From positions 1 to 64,000 of the forward strand of contig NZ_JAALCJ010000007.1 in NCBI RefSeq assembly GCF_011078175.1: a stretch of 64,000 bases of DNA, in the 5' to 3' direction. Below are positions 1 through 8,660 of the stretch, in pieces. Position 1 is the first letter of the stretch, and every line of letters begins with the position of its first letter. The DNA comes from Enterobacter cloacae. Its GTDB lineage: Bacteria; Pseudomonadota; Gammaproteobacteria; Enterobacterales; Enterobacteriaceae. Below the pieces are notes generated by a model. It searched no databases. It saw only the letters and a program-made list of their open reading frames with translations, and was not told the origin of the DNA. The translations under genes and the position numbers were made by a program.

Positions 1-330
<330 letters not shown>

Positions 331-413
331 TCACCACATCAACCAGGCGAAAATGCCTGAACTGTTGAATACATTTACATTGAAACAGAGAGAAATGGGA
401 GGGAGAAGTGAAG

Positions 414-489
414 TGGTGCTGATACCCAGAGTCGAACTGGGGACCTCACCCTTACCAAGGGTGCGCTCTACCAACTGAGCCATATCAGC
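414..489 (-). tRNA. thrT: tRNA-Thr (GGU anticodon)
   Basis: A 76-nt cloverleaf with encoded CCA. The anticodon loop reads GGT (DNA), with T-loop GTTCGACTC. Last tRNA of the thrU-tyrU-glyT-thrT-tufB operon. Confidence 0.97.
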
Positions 490-495
490 ACGTAT

Positions 496-570
<75 letters not shown>

Positions 571-686
571 ATCCTGAAACTCGGCTACCCAGTTCTTTCT
601 GTAACAAAAAAAGAGATTTCTCTCTTTTCTGTTCGAGCTGGTCAATTTTTCCAACCAGCTCTGGCGGCGTTGACGCTGCCAGAAAG

Positions 687-771
<85 letters not shown>

Positions 772-779
772 GGACTTGA

Positions 780-855
<76 letters not shown>

Positions 856-1171
856 ATCAAGTAGCGCGCATTCTATGGAGACCTGCGCAGTCATGCAACT
901 AAAAAATTGCATAAAACGTTCTTTCGCTCACATTTTATTCGAAACCAGGGGTAACCGCTGTAAATTCATCCGCTCGCGGTTAAAAATTCAACACGAACAT
1001 CCGATTTCGGCACGCTATAGCGCCAGGCAATGCCTGCCCGGTTAAGCATCGCTTCCCATATTTTTTCTTATTATTCCTCTCATCTGGTGTTAACCTCCTG
1101 CCCATTGTCCAAAATTAACTATGTGATGAGCCCGCACCTGCCGTTTCGTGATGGTTCACAGAAGCATGCTT
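856..1171. other. Divergent intergenic region thrU / coaA
   Basis: A 316-bp region with no gene. It holds the tRNA operon promoter on the left and the coaA upstream region on the right. No convincing sigma70 box for coaA could be picked by eye. Short reading frames here show no Shine-Dalgarno support. Confidence 0.6.
870..898 (-). promoter_or_regulatory. Promoter of the thrU-tyrU-glyT-thrT-tufB operon
   Basis: On the minus strand, -35 TTGCAT (893-898) and -10 TAGAAT (870-875) are separated by exactly 17 bp. A GC-rich discriminator GCGCGC follows, as in stringently controlled stable-RNA promoters. A/T-rich DNA upstream could act as an UP element. Confidence 0.8.
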
Positions 1172-2122
1172 ATGAGCAAAAAAGAGCAAACGTTAATGAC
1201 GCCCTATCTTCAGTTTAACCGTAGCCAGTGGGCAGCCCTGCGTGACTCCGTCCCTATGACGCTGACGGAAGGTGAAATCGCAAGGCTAAAAGGGATAAAC
1301 GAAGATCTCTCCCTGGAAGAGGTGGCAGAAATCTATCTCCCCCTCTCTCGCTTGCTTAACTTCTATATTAGCTCCAACTTGCGTCGTCAGGCCGTTCTGG
1401 AACAGTTCCTCGGCACGAACGGTCAACGTATTCCTTATATCATCAGTATTGCGGGCAGCGTGGCAGTGGGTAAAAGTACTACCGCGCGCGTGCTACAGGC
1501 GCTGCTGAGCCGCTGGCCGGAACACCGCAGCGTGGAGTTGATCACCACCGACGGCTTCCTGCATCCCAACGAGGTGTTAAAAGAACGCGGCCTGATGAAG
1601 AAGAAGGGCTTCCCGCTCTCTTATGATATGCACCGCCTGGTGAAGTTTGTCTCTGATTTAAAATCGGGCGTGCCTAACGTCACCGCACCGGTTTACTCGC
1701 ATCTGATTTACGACCGTATCCCGGATGGCGACAAAACGGTTGTGCAGCCCGACATCCTGATTCTGGAAGGCTTAAACGTTCTGCAAAGCGGGATGGATTA
1801 TCCTCACGATCCGCATCACGTGTTTGTCTCTGACTTCGTCGATTTCTCAATTTATGTCGATGCACCGGAAGATCTGCTGCAACGCTGGTATATCAACCGC
1901 TTCCTGAAGTTCCGCGAAGGCGCGTTCACCGACCCGGATTCCTACTTCCACAACTACGCCCAGCTCTCTGAAGAAGAGGCTATCAGCGTGGCGACCGGGC
2001 TGTGGAATGAGATCAACTACGTCAACCTCAAAGAGAACATCCTGCCGACGCGCGAACGTGCAAGCCTGATCCTCACCAAGAGTGAGAAACACGCCGTTGA
2101 CCAGATTCGTTTGCGGAAGTAG
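1172..2122 (+). CDS. coaA: Pantothenate kinase (type I)
   Basis: CoaA phosphorylates pantothenate with ATP, the committed and CoA-feedback-inhibited step of coenzyme A synthesis in the cytoplasm. The 316-residue product has the usual family length. It carries the P-loop GSVAVGKST near residue 95 and the downstream TTDGFL segment typical of the prokaryotic PanK/uridine-kinase fold. The ATG at 1172 was chosen because it gives [15 protein letters not shown], matching the E. coli N-terminus; the upstream in-frame ATGs at 1148 and 1151 would add an unmatched extension. It is divergent from thrU as in E. coli, but its downstream neighbour is dppF instead of birA. Confidence 0.97.
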   Translation: MSKKEQTLMTPYLQFNRSQWAALRDSVPMTLTEGEIARLKGINEDLSLEEVAEIYLPLSRLLNFYISSNLRRQAVLEQFLGTNGQRIPYIISIAGSVAVGKSTTARVLQALLSRWPEHRSVELITTDGFLHPNEVLKERGLMKKKGFPLSYDMHRLVKFVSDLKSGVPNVTAPVYSHLIYDRIPDGDKTVVQPDILILEGLNVLQSGMDYPHDPHHVFVSDFVDFSIYVDAPEDLLQRWYINRFLKFREGAFTDPDSYFHNYAQLSEEEAISVATGLWNEINYVNLKENILPTRERASLILTKSEKHAVDQIRLRK

Positions 2123-2133
2123 ACCTCAGACGT

Positions 2134-2162
2134 AAAAAAACCGGCTTATCGCCGGTTTTTTT
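2134..2162. terminator. Bidirectional terminator coaA / dppF
   Basis: The stem AACCGGC/GCCGGTT with a TTAT-type loop is flanked by an A-run on the left and a T-run on the right. It can therefore stop both coaA (+) and the dpp operon (-), whose stop codons lie on either side. Confidence 0.85.
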
Positions 2163-2164
2163 CT

Positions 2165-3178
2165 TTATGCATGCGGCTTTTCGCCGTTTTCATCCTGATC
2201 GACCGCGAAGCAGGCCACCAGCTGTCCGTCATAATCCTTCAGCTGTGGCTGCAACTGCGTGCACGGGCCGAAGCGGCGACGGCAGCGGGCGTTGAACGCG
2301 CAGCCCGGCGGCGGGTTCAGCGGGCTCGGCAGCTCGCCGGTCAGCTTGATACGCTCACGTCGGTCATCCGGCTTCAGTCTTGGCGTTGCAGACAGCAGCG
2401 CCTGCGTATACGGATGACGCGGGTTAGTAAAGATCTGATCTTTCGTCCCCTTCTCCACGCAGCGTCCCAGATACATCACCATCACCTCATCGGCAATGTG
2501 CTCAACCACGGACAAGTCATGGGAGATGAAGACGTACGACAGTCCCAGATCCTGCTGTAAATCCATCATCAGGTTAAGCACCTGCGCGCGAACGGACACG
2601 TCAAGCGCTGAGACCGGCTCATCGGCAATCACCACGTCCGGGTCAAGCATCAGCCCACGAGCGATGGCAATACGCTGACGCTGACCGCCAGAGAACATAT
2701 GCGGGTAGCGATCGTAATGCTCGGTTTTAAGCCCCACCTTCGCCATCATCGCCAGCGCTTTTTCACGACGCTGCTCTTTGCTCAGATTGCTGTTAATCAG
2801 CAGCGGCTCTTCCAGAATCTGCCCCACTTTTTTACGCGGGTTTAAAGAACCGTACGGGTTCTGGAACACAATCTGGATTTTCTGGCGACGCAGCTTCTGC
2901 GCCTGCGGATCGTGCTTGAGCAGATCCTGGCCCTGATAGTAAAGCTCGCCGCCGGTTGGCGTTTCGATCATCGTCAGCAGACGGCCCAGCGTGGATTTTC
3001 CACAGCCCGACTCCCCGACGACCGCCAGCGTTTTACCGCGTTCAAGGCTAAAGGAGACGCCGTCCAGCGCTTTCACCAGGCGCTCAGGGGCAAAGATCCC
3101 CTTCTTCACCGGGTAATGTTTTTTCAGGTCGATAGCCTGCAACAGCGGCTGTTGCGTGGTGGCCTGGTGCGTACTCAT
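2165..3178 (-). CDS. dppF: Dipeptide ABC transporter ATPase DppF
   Basis: One of the two cytoplasmic ATPases that energise uptake of dipeptides, and in E. coli also 5-aminolevulinate and heme, through DppBC. The 337-residue protein has Walker [10 protein letters not shown] at about 55-63, the signature LSGGQ-equivalent FSGGQRQR, Walker [13 protein letters not shown] and the C-terminal oligopeptide/dipeptide domain with the Cys-containing GCAFNARC segment. Its ATG overlaps the dppD stop by 4 nt (ATGA), indicating translational coupling. Last gene of the dppABCDF operon, directly before a bidirectional terminator. Confidence 0.97.
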   Translation of the reverse strand: MSTHQATTQQPLLQAIDLKKHYPVKKGIFAPERLVKALDGVSFSLERGKTLAVVGESGCGKSTLGRLLTMIETPTGGELYYQGQDLLKHDPQAQKLRRQKIQIVFQNPYGSLNPRKKVGQILEEPLLINSNLSKEQRREKALAMMAKVGLKTEHYDRYPHMFSGGQRQRIAIARGLMLDPDVVIADEPVSALDVSVRAQVLNLMMDLQQDLGLSYVFISHDLSVVEHIADEVMVMYLGRCVEKGTKDQIFTNPRHPYTQALLSATPRLKPDDRRERIKLTGELPSPLNPPPGCAFNARCRRRFGPCTQLQPQLKDYDGQLVACFAVDQDENGEKPHA

Positions 3179-4158
3179 AGTGTTGGCCTCCCGGCATCAT
3201 CGAGTGGGTAGTGGCATTTTGACTGCCGACCATCGGCCAGCAGATTCAGCTCTGGCTCCTCGGCTCGGCATTTATCCGTGGCATACGGGCAGCGCGGATT
3301 CAGCAGGCAGCCCTGCGGACGGTCATATTTACCCGGAACCACGCCCGGCAGCGACGCCAGACGCGCTTTGTCCTGAGCAAACTCCGGCAGCGCGCGCAGC
3401 AGTGCCTGCGTATACGGATGACGTGGCGCGCGGAAGATATCGTGCGAACTTCCGGTCTCCACCACCTGACCCGCGTACATCACGATGATTTTGTGTGCCG
3501 CTTCCGCCACCAGCGCCAGGTCGTGCGTAATCAGCACCAGCGCCATATTCTCTTTCTGCTGCAACTCCAGCAGCAGCTCGATGATTTGCGCCTGGATGGT
3601 CACGTCCAGCGCGGTTGTTGGTTCATCCGCAATCAGCAATTTTGGCCGACAGGCAATCGCCATGGCGATCATCACGCGCTGGCTCATCCCGCCGGAGAGC
3701 TGATGCGGGTAAACGTCCAGACGCGATGCCGGATCGGGAATACCCACCTGCGTCAGCAGATCGATCGCACGCTGACGACGGGTTTTCTTGTTGCCGCCCT
3801 GATGCACCTTAATCGCTTCCATAATCTGGAAACCTACGGTGTAGCACGGGTTCAGGCTGGTCATGGGGTCCTGGAAGATCATCGCCACTTCCGCGCCCAC
3901 CAGCTGGCGGCGCTGTTTTTCGGAAATGCGCTTCAGATCCTGACCGTTGAACTCCAGATTTTCCGCCATCACGCGGCCGGGGTAGTCAATCAGCCCCATA
4001 ATCGCCAGCGAACTCACAGACTTACCGGAGCCCGACTCTCCTACAATCCCAACCACTTCGCCCTGATTAACGCTATAGCTAATACGGTCCACGGCGCGAA
4101 ACGGTGTGCCTTCGTCGCCAAAGTGCACGGATAATTTATCTACATTTAATAACGCCAT
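3175..4158 (-). CDS. dppD: Dipeptide ABC transporter ATPase DppD
   Basis: The partner ATPase of DppF in the dipeptide permease. Its 327 residues include Walker A GESGSGKS at about 40-47, the Q-loop [12 protein letters not shown], the signature LSGGMSQR, Walker [13 protein letters not shown] and the H-loop ITHD. The C-terminal oligo/dipeptide-transporter domain includes [15 protein letters not shown], a Cys pattern that binds an Fe-S cluster in some family members. It overlaps dppF by 4 nt and follows dppC by 10 bp. Confidence 0.97.
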   Translation of the reverse strand: MALLNVDKLSVHFGDEGTPFRAVDRISYSVNQGEVVGIVGESGSGKSVSSLAIMGLIDYPGRVMAENLEFNGQDLKRISEKQRRQLVGAEVAMIFQDPMTSLNPCYTVGFQIMEAIKVHQGGNKKTRRQRAIDLLTQVGIPDPASRLDVYPHQLSGGMSQRVMIAMAIACRPKLLIADEPTTALDVTIQAQIIELLLELQQKENMALVLITHDLALVAEAAHKIIVMYAGQVVETGSSHDIFRAPRHPYTQALLRALPEFAQDKARLASLPGVVPGKYDRPQGCLLNPRCPYATDKCRAEEPELNLLADGRQSKCHYPLDDAGRPTL

Positions 4159-4168
4159 CTCGTGCCTC

Positions 4169-5071
4169 TTACTGCTTCAGTTTGGGATCAAGTGCATCAC
4201 GCAGACCATCACCCATCAGGTTAAATGCCAGCACCGTCAGCAGAATCGCCAGACCCGGGAAGGTGACGACCCACCAGGCGCTTTGCGCGAACTGCAACAC
4301 GTCGGAGAGCATGGTGCCCCACTCCGGTGTTGGCGGCTGCGCACCCATGCCAAGGAAGCCAAGAGCGGCCATATCAAGAATGGCGTTAGAGAAACCGAGC
4401 GACGCCTGGACAATCAGCGGCGCAAGACAGTTTGGGAAGATATTGATAAACATCTGGCGCATCGCACCGGCACCCGCCACGCGGGAGGCGGTAACGTAAT
4501 CGCGGTTAACCTCCACCAGCACCGCCGCACGGGTCAGACGCACATAGTGCGGTAGCGCAACAAACGTCAGCGCCAGCGCGGCGTTACCAATCGACGGGCC
4601 AAAGATCGCCACCAGCACCAGCGCCAGCAGCAGGCTTGGCAATGCCAGCATAATGTCGACGACGCGCATGATGATGTTATCAACGATGCCGCCGAAATAG
4701 CCCGCCACCAGGCCGAGTACGATCCCCATGATCAGCGACAGTACGACAACGAGGCAGCCAACCAGCAGCGACAGGCGTGCGCCGTACATCAGGCGCGACA
4801 GCACATCGCGGCCCACGTCGTCGGTGCCCAGCAGGTGCGCCAGGCTTCCACCGTCCTGCCATGCAGGAGGTGCCAGCAGCGCATCGCGGAACTGATCCGC
4901 CGGGTTATACGGCGCAAGGAAGTTCGCAAACACCGCAATCAGGATCATGATGGAAACATACACCAGCCCGACGACCGCGCCTTTGTTGCGCTTGAAGTAG
5001 TGCCAGAACTCCTGCATCGGCGTCATTGGCACCGGTGCGGTGACCACTTTATTTTGAGTAACTTGTGACAT
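4169..5071 (-). CDS. dppC: Dipeptide ABC transporter permease DppC
   Basis: Inner-membrane permease subunit that pairs with DppB to form the dipeptide channel. The 300 residues begin with a cytosolic tail and the OppC-type N-terminal segment ([14 protein letters not shown]). A first TM helix, a periplasmic insert with the [12 protein letters not shown] motif and a five-helix BPD_transp_1 domain follow. The coupling EAA-like loop is [20 protein letters not shown]. It lies 9 bp after dppB. Confidence 0.97.
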   Translation of the reverse strand: MSQVTQNKVVTAPVPMTPMQEFWHYFKRNKGAVVGLVYVSIMILIAVFANFLAPYNPADQFRDALLAPPAWQDGGSLAHLLGTDDVGRDVLSRLMYGARLSLLVGCLVVVLSLIMGIVLGLVAGYFGGIVDNIIMRVVDIMLALPSLLLALVLVAIFGPSIGNAALALTFVALPHYVRLTRAAVLVEVNRDYVTASRVAGAGAMRQMFINIFPNCLAPLIVQASLGFSNAILDMAALGFLGMGAQPPTPEWGTMLSDVLQFAQSAWWVVTFPGLAILLTVLAFNLMGDGLRDALDPKLKQ

Positions 5072-5080
5072 GATGGCCCC

Positions 5081-6100
5081 TTACTTCTTATGACGAATAC
5101 GCGGGTTCACCACGCCGTACAGCAAATCGACCAGCAGGTTGACGAGGATAATCATCGTCGCGACCAGCAGTACACCACCCTGCACAACCGGATAGTCACG
5201 GCGTTGCAGCGCATCAATCAACCAGCGTCCAAGACCCGGCCAGGAGAAGATGGTTTCGGTCAGAATCGCCCCCGCCAGCAACGTCCCCACCTGCAAACCG
5301 ATAACGGTCACTACCGGCAGCATGGCGTTGCGCAGGGCATGAATGATGATGACGCGCATACGGGTCAGGCCTTTGGCGCGGGCAGTACGAATATAATCTT
5401 CGCCCAGCACTTCCAGCATGGAAGAACGGGTCATACGCACGATCACCGCCAGAGGGATGGTGCCCAGCACCATGGCAGGCAGGATCATGTGCGCAACCGC
5501 ATCAATGAAGTTGCCCTCTTCGCCCCAGATCGCCGTATCAATCAGCATAAAGCCGGTTAACGGGTTGGTGTCGTCCAGGAAGACCATATCGCTGACGCGA
5601 CCGGAGACCGGCGTCAGGTTCCACTGCACCGAGACCAGCATGATCAGCATCATGCCCCACCAAAAGATAGGCATGGAGTAACCGGTCAGCGCCAGGCCAA
5701 CGGCGGTGTGGTCGAAAATAGAGCCACGCTTAACGGCAGCCAGTACGCCAACGGGAATACCCACCGCGGTCGCGAAGATCATGGCGCAAATACCGAGTTC
5801 CAGCGTCGCTTTAAAACGCGGTACGAACTCGTCCCACACCGGAAGACGGCTTTTCAGTGAAATCCCTAAATCGCCGTGTAACACCCCCCAGATATAGTGG
5901 AGGTACTGCTGCCACATCGGCTTATCAAGGCCGAGTTCAGCCAGCAGTTGCGCATGACGTTCAGGGGAGATACCACGCTCGCCCGCCATAATCATTACCG
6001 GGTCACCCGGGATCATATGGACGAAGGCAAAAGTGAGAAGGGTGATACCGATAAACGTCGGGATAACCAGTCCCAGACGTCGGAGGATGAACTGCAACAT
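5081..6100 (-). CDS. dppB: Dipeptide ABC transporter permease DppB
   Basis: Inner-membrane permease subunit of the dipeptide transporter. The ATG at 6100 gives MLQFILRRLGLVIPTF and 339 residues, the E. coli length. The frame stays open upstream to 6220, but that extension only translates the REP palindromes between dppA and dppB, so it was rejected. The OppB-type N-terminal helix (about 7-30) is followed by a conserved HMIPGDP motif and a multi-helix permease domain with the loop TARAKGLTRMRVIIIHALRN contacting the ATPases. Confidence 0.96.
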   Translation of the reverse strand: MLQFILRRLGLVIPTFIGITLLTFAFVHMIPGDPVMIMAGERGISPERHAQLLAELGLDKPMWQQYLHYIWGVLHGDLGISLKSRLPVWDEFVPRFKATLELGICAMIFATAVGIPVGVLAAVKRGSIFDHTAVGLALTGYSMPIFWWGMMLIMLVSVQWNLTPVSGRVSDMVFLDDTNPLTGFMLIDTAIWGEEGNFIDAVAHMILPAMVLGTIPLAVIVRMTRSSMLEVLGEDYIRTARAKGLTRMRVIIIHALRNAMLPVVTVIGLQVGTLLAGAILTETIFSWPGLGRWLIDALQRRDYPVVQGGVLLVATMIILVNLLVDLLYGVVNPRIRHKK

Positions 6101-6165
6101 AACCCGGATTCTCTCTGATGACGCACGCCCTGTGGCGTGACGTCTGTATTGCTCACAAATGTAAA

Positions 6166-6250
6166 TTCCCTCTCCCTTCGGGAGAGGGTTAGGGTGAGGG
6201 GATGCATGCACGCCCCTCACCCCTGCCCTCTCCCAGAGAGAGAGAGGGAG
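6166..6250. repeat. Inverted pair of REP-type palindromes between dppA and dppB
   Basis: Two copies of an element built from a CCCTCTCCC/GGGAGAGGG hairpin plus a GGTGAGGG tail face each other across ATGCATGCACG (6202-6212). In the dpp mRNA this forms strong stem-loops just after the dppA stop. Such REP structures are known to protect upstream mRNA from 3' decay, which fits a binding protein made in excess over its permease. Inference from structure and position. Confidence 0.85.
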
Positions 6251-6263
6251 AACACCCTACTTA

Positions 6264-7871
6264 TTATTCAACAGACACGTTTTCGAAGTGGTGTTTGCCC
6301 AGTGGATCAACCACGTAGCCTTTCACTTCTTTACGCACTGGCTCGTACACGGTGGAGTGAGCAACAATCAGCGCCGGAGCCTGATCGTGCATGACAACCT
6401 GAGCTTGCTTGTACAGTTCGATACGTTTGTTGTGATCGTCGGTCGCACGCGCCGGTTGGATCAGGTCTTCAAACGGCTTGTAGCACCAGCGAGAATAGTT
6501 GGAACCATCTTTCGCTGCCGCGCAGCTGAACAGGGTCGCGAAGAAGTTGTCCGGATCCCCGTTGTCACCGGTCCAACCCATCATGACCGCCTGATGTTCA
6601 CCCGCTTTGGCGCGCTTCAGGTACTCGCCCCACTCGTAGGTCACAATCTTGGCCTGTACGCCAATCTTCGCCCAGTCAGCCTGGACCATTTCCGCCATAC
6701 GACGGGCGTTCGGGTTGTAAGGACGCTGTACCGGCATCGCCCACAGCTCAACGGTGAAGCCTTTGTCCTGACCGGCTTCTTTCAGCAGCGCTTTCGCTTT
6801 CTCAGGATCGTAGGTGTAGTCCTTGATGTCGTCGTTATAGCCCCACATGGTTGGTGGGATCAGGTTCTTGGCCGCAACGCCTGCGCCCTGGTAAACGGCT
6901 TTGATGATCGCTTCTTTGTTCACCGCGTAGGTCAGCGCCTGACGCACTTTCACGTCATCGAACGGTTTCTTCTCGGTGTTGAAGGAGAGATAACCTACGT
7001 TCAGACCTGCCTGTTCCAGCAGATTGATATTTTTGTCCTGCTTCATGCGAGCAATGTCAGCCGGGTTTGGATACGGCATCACCTGACATTCGTTTTTCTG
7101 CAATTTTGCGTAACGCACGGAGGCGTCAGGCGTGATGGAGAAGACCAGGCGGTCGATCTGCGGCTTGGTACCCCAGTAGCCCGGGAAGGCTTTATACAGA
7201 ATACGGGAATCTTTCTGGTACTGAAGCAGCTGGAACGGGCCGGTACCGATTGGGTTCAGGTCCACTTTTTCCGGCGTGCCGGCTTTCAGCATATTGTCCG
7301 CGTACTCTTTAGAGAGAATAGAGGCGAAGTCCATTGCCAGGTCAGCCAGGAATGGCGCTTCCGGACGCGTCAGCACAAACTGAACGGTTTTATCGTCCAC
7401 TTTTTTCACTTCAGCGATCAGGTCTGGCAGCCCCATCCCTTCGAAGTATTCATAGCTGCCGCCAGACACTTTATGGTACGGGTTCTGGGCATTTTTCTGA
7501 CGGTCGAAGGAGAACACAACGTCGTCGGCGTTAAAGTCGCGCGTAGGTTTAAATTCTTTGCTGTCCTGCCACTTCACGCCCTGGCGCAGGTGGAAGGTAT
7601 AGGTTTTACCGTCTTCGCTGACATCCCACTTCTCAGCCAGGCCAGGAATCACTTCCGTGGTGCCGGTTTTAAATTCAACCAGACGGTTATAGATCGGTAC
7701 AGAGCTTGCGTCGTAAGTGGTACCAGAGGTAAAGAGCTGTGGGTTAAAGCCTTCCGGAGAGCCTTCAGAACAGTAAACCAGGGTTTTTGCCTGTACGCTT
7801 GCTGCGACGGTCATGGCCACCAGGCTCAGACCAAGCTTCAGCATCCCTGACTTCTTCAAGGAAATACTCAT
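6264..7871 (-). CDS. dppA: Periplasmic dipeptide-binding protein DppA
   Basis: The substrate-binding component of the dipeptide permease, also a chemoreceptor ligand protein through Tap in E. coli. The 535-residue precursor has a Sec signal peptide ending at VQA (residue 28) before KTLVYCSEG, then the SBP_bac_5 family fold. The family motifs TFHLRQGVKWQD and NPIGTGPFQLLQY are clear. It is the first gene of the operon, separated from dppB by REP hairpins. The leader just before its ATG has the CA-rich stretch AACACAACAAAGC expected for pairing with the GU-rich sRNA GcvB; that regulation is inferred from E. coli and Salmonella. Confidence 0.97.
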   Translation of the reverse strand: MSISLKKSGMLKLGLSLVAMTVAASVQAKTLVYCSEGSPEGFNPQLFTSGTTYDASSVPIYNRLVEFKTGTTEVIPGLAEKWDVSEDGKTYTFHLRQGVKWQDSKEFKPTRDFNADDVVFSFDRQKNAQNPYHKVSGGSYEYFEGMGLPDLIAEVKKVDDKTVQFVLTRPEAPFLADLAMDFASILSKEYADNMLKAGTPEKVDLNPIGTGPFQLLQYQKDSRILYKAFPGYWGTKPQIDRLVFSITPDASVRYAKLQKNECQVMPYPNPADIARMKQDKNINLLEQAGLNVGYLSFNTEKKPFDDVKVRQALTYAVNKEAIIKAVYQGAGVAAKNLIPPTMWGYNDDIKDYTYDPEKAKALLKEAGQDKGFTVELWAMPVQRPYNPNARRMAEMVQADWAKIGVQAKIVTYEWGEYLKRAKAGEHQAVMMGWTGDNGDPDNFFATLFSCAAAKDGSNYSRWCYKPFEDLIQPARATDDHNKRIELYKQAQVVMHDQAPALIVAHSTVYEPVRKEVKGYVVDPLGKHHFENVSVE

Positions 7872-8045
7872 TATTGTGCTCCAATGTGATGTTTTGCTTT
7901 GTTGTGTTACGCCGCCTGACCTTTATTTATTTTTTACCCGGTCCGGTCGGAGATGCCCGAAGGCGTTAAAAGGGATAGAGAATCCTTTCAGAAGAGCGTT
8001 TGAGTTGCAGCGCAGATCCTCCCTGAAATGCCCCTCGTGCCCTAC

Positions 8046-8074
8046 AATCTGTCAACAGAATGTGAAAACGTCAA
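8046..8074 (-). promoter_or_regulatory. Candidate dppA promoter
   Basis: TTGACG (8069-8074) and the weak -10 CAGATT (8046-8051) are 17 bp apart. This would start the transcript near 8038, about 167 nt before the ATG, close to the approximately 165-nt leader known for E. coli dppA. The poor -10 and a second TTGACA at 8050-8055 leave doubt. Confidence 0.45.
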
Positions 8075-8455
8075 TACAGGTGGCGGGGATTTACGTGGAG
8101 TGTGAGAAACCGCAAACAAAGATTAAAAAAACCCTGAACGTTAGTTTTCAGCAGAGAAATTTATGCTACTCGCCATGACGCAGCACAATTATCTTCATAT
8201 TTCGCAACACTCAGTGATTAAGTTTTATTCAGAATGGGTAAATTTTCTTACAGAATGGTGATTATCTGAGCACTAAATACCGCGAACGTTAAAACGCACA
8301 GCGAAAAATGCTGAGGTAATCCATAAGCAACGCGAAAAAAGATCACACTATATATAAAAAAATACAATGGATTATGTCACAAAACCGCAAGCAGGCAGGG
8401 GGAAGCAGGGCTAAGGGGTATTTTGAGGACTCGTGCGGGGTAACGCGTTAATGCA

Positions 8456-8487
8456 AAAAGGGCTAACCTTGCGGTTAGCCCTTTTTA
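8456..8487 (-). terminator. Terminator of the proline tRNA gene
   Basis: The stem GGGCTAACC/GGTTAGCCC with a TTGC/GCAA loop is followed on the minus strand by a T-run. It begins 6 nt after the tRNA 3' end. Confidence 0.85.
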
Positions 8488-8492
8488 GAATG

Positions 8493-8569
8493 TGGTCGGC
8501 GAGAGAGGATTCGAACCTCCGACCCACTGGTCCCAAACCAGTTGCGCTACCAAGCTGCGCTACTCGCCG
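8493..8569 (-). tRNA. proM: tRNA-Pro with UGG anticodon at the proK position
   Basis: A 77-nt tRNA with encoded CCA. The anticodon stem ACTGG/CCAGT encloses the loop TTTGGGA, so positions 34-36 are TGG and G37 follows. From memory the whole sequence is that of E. coli proM (UGG), but the neighbours dppA and eptB are those of E. coli proK (CGG). The symbol proM reflects the anticodon; by location an annotator might write proK. It has its own promoter (8582-8610) and terminator. Confidence 0.93.
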
Positions 8570-8581
8570 AATGCGGAGCGC

Positions 8582-8610
8582 ATCTTACTGCTGAGGTGCG
8601 CCCCCGTCAA
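8582..8610 (-). promoter_or_regulatory. Promoter of the proline tRNA gene
   Basis: -35 TTGACG (8605-8610), 17-bp spacer, -10 TAAGAT (8582-8587), then the GC-rich discriminator GCGCTCC about 13 bp before the mature tRNA 5' end. Typical single-tRNA promoter. Confidence 0.75.
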
Positions 8611-8660
8611 TCCCTTATTTTCAAAAAGCCATTCAACTGGCGATATTCTCGCCAGACCAG

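Larger units (their letters stand above)
7872..8492. other. Long dppA leader and upstream region
   Basis: A 621-bp gene-free interval. From right to left it holds the tRNA-Pro terminator (8456-8487), an A/T-rich stretch of about 350 bp with no recognisable gene, a candidate dppA promoter, and a leader of about 165 nt ending in a CA-rich segment (GcvB-type target) and the ribosome site TTGGAG before the ATG. Confidence 0.6.

Noticed and set aside
6101..6220. N-terminal extension of DppB
   Set aside because: The extra 40 residues are translated REP palindrome. The ATG at 6100 matches the E. coli start.
6288..7850. 520-codon open frame on the plus strand opposite dppA
   Set aside because: It is the antisense shadow of dppA. 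The translation has no domain pattern and is rich in Arg/His/Phe, as expected from reversing a well-expressed gene.
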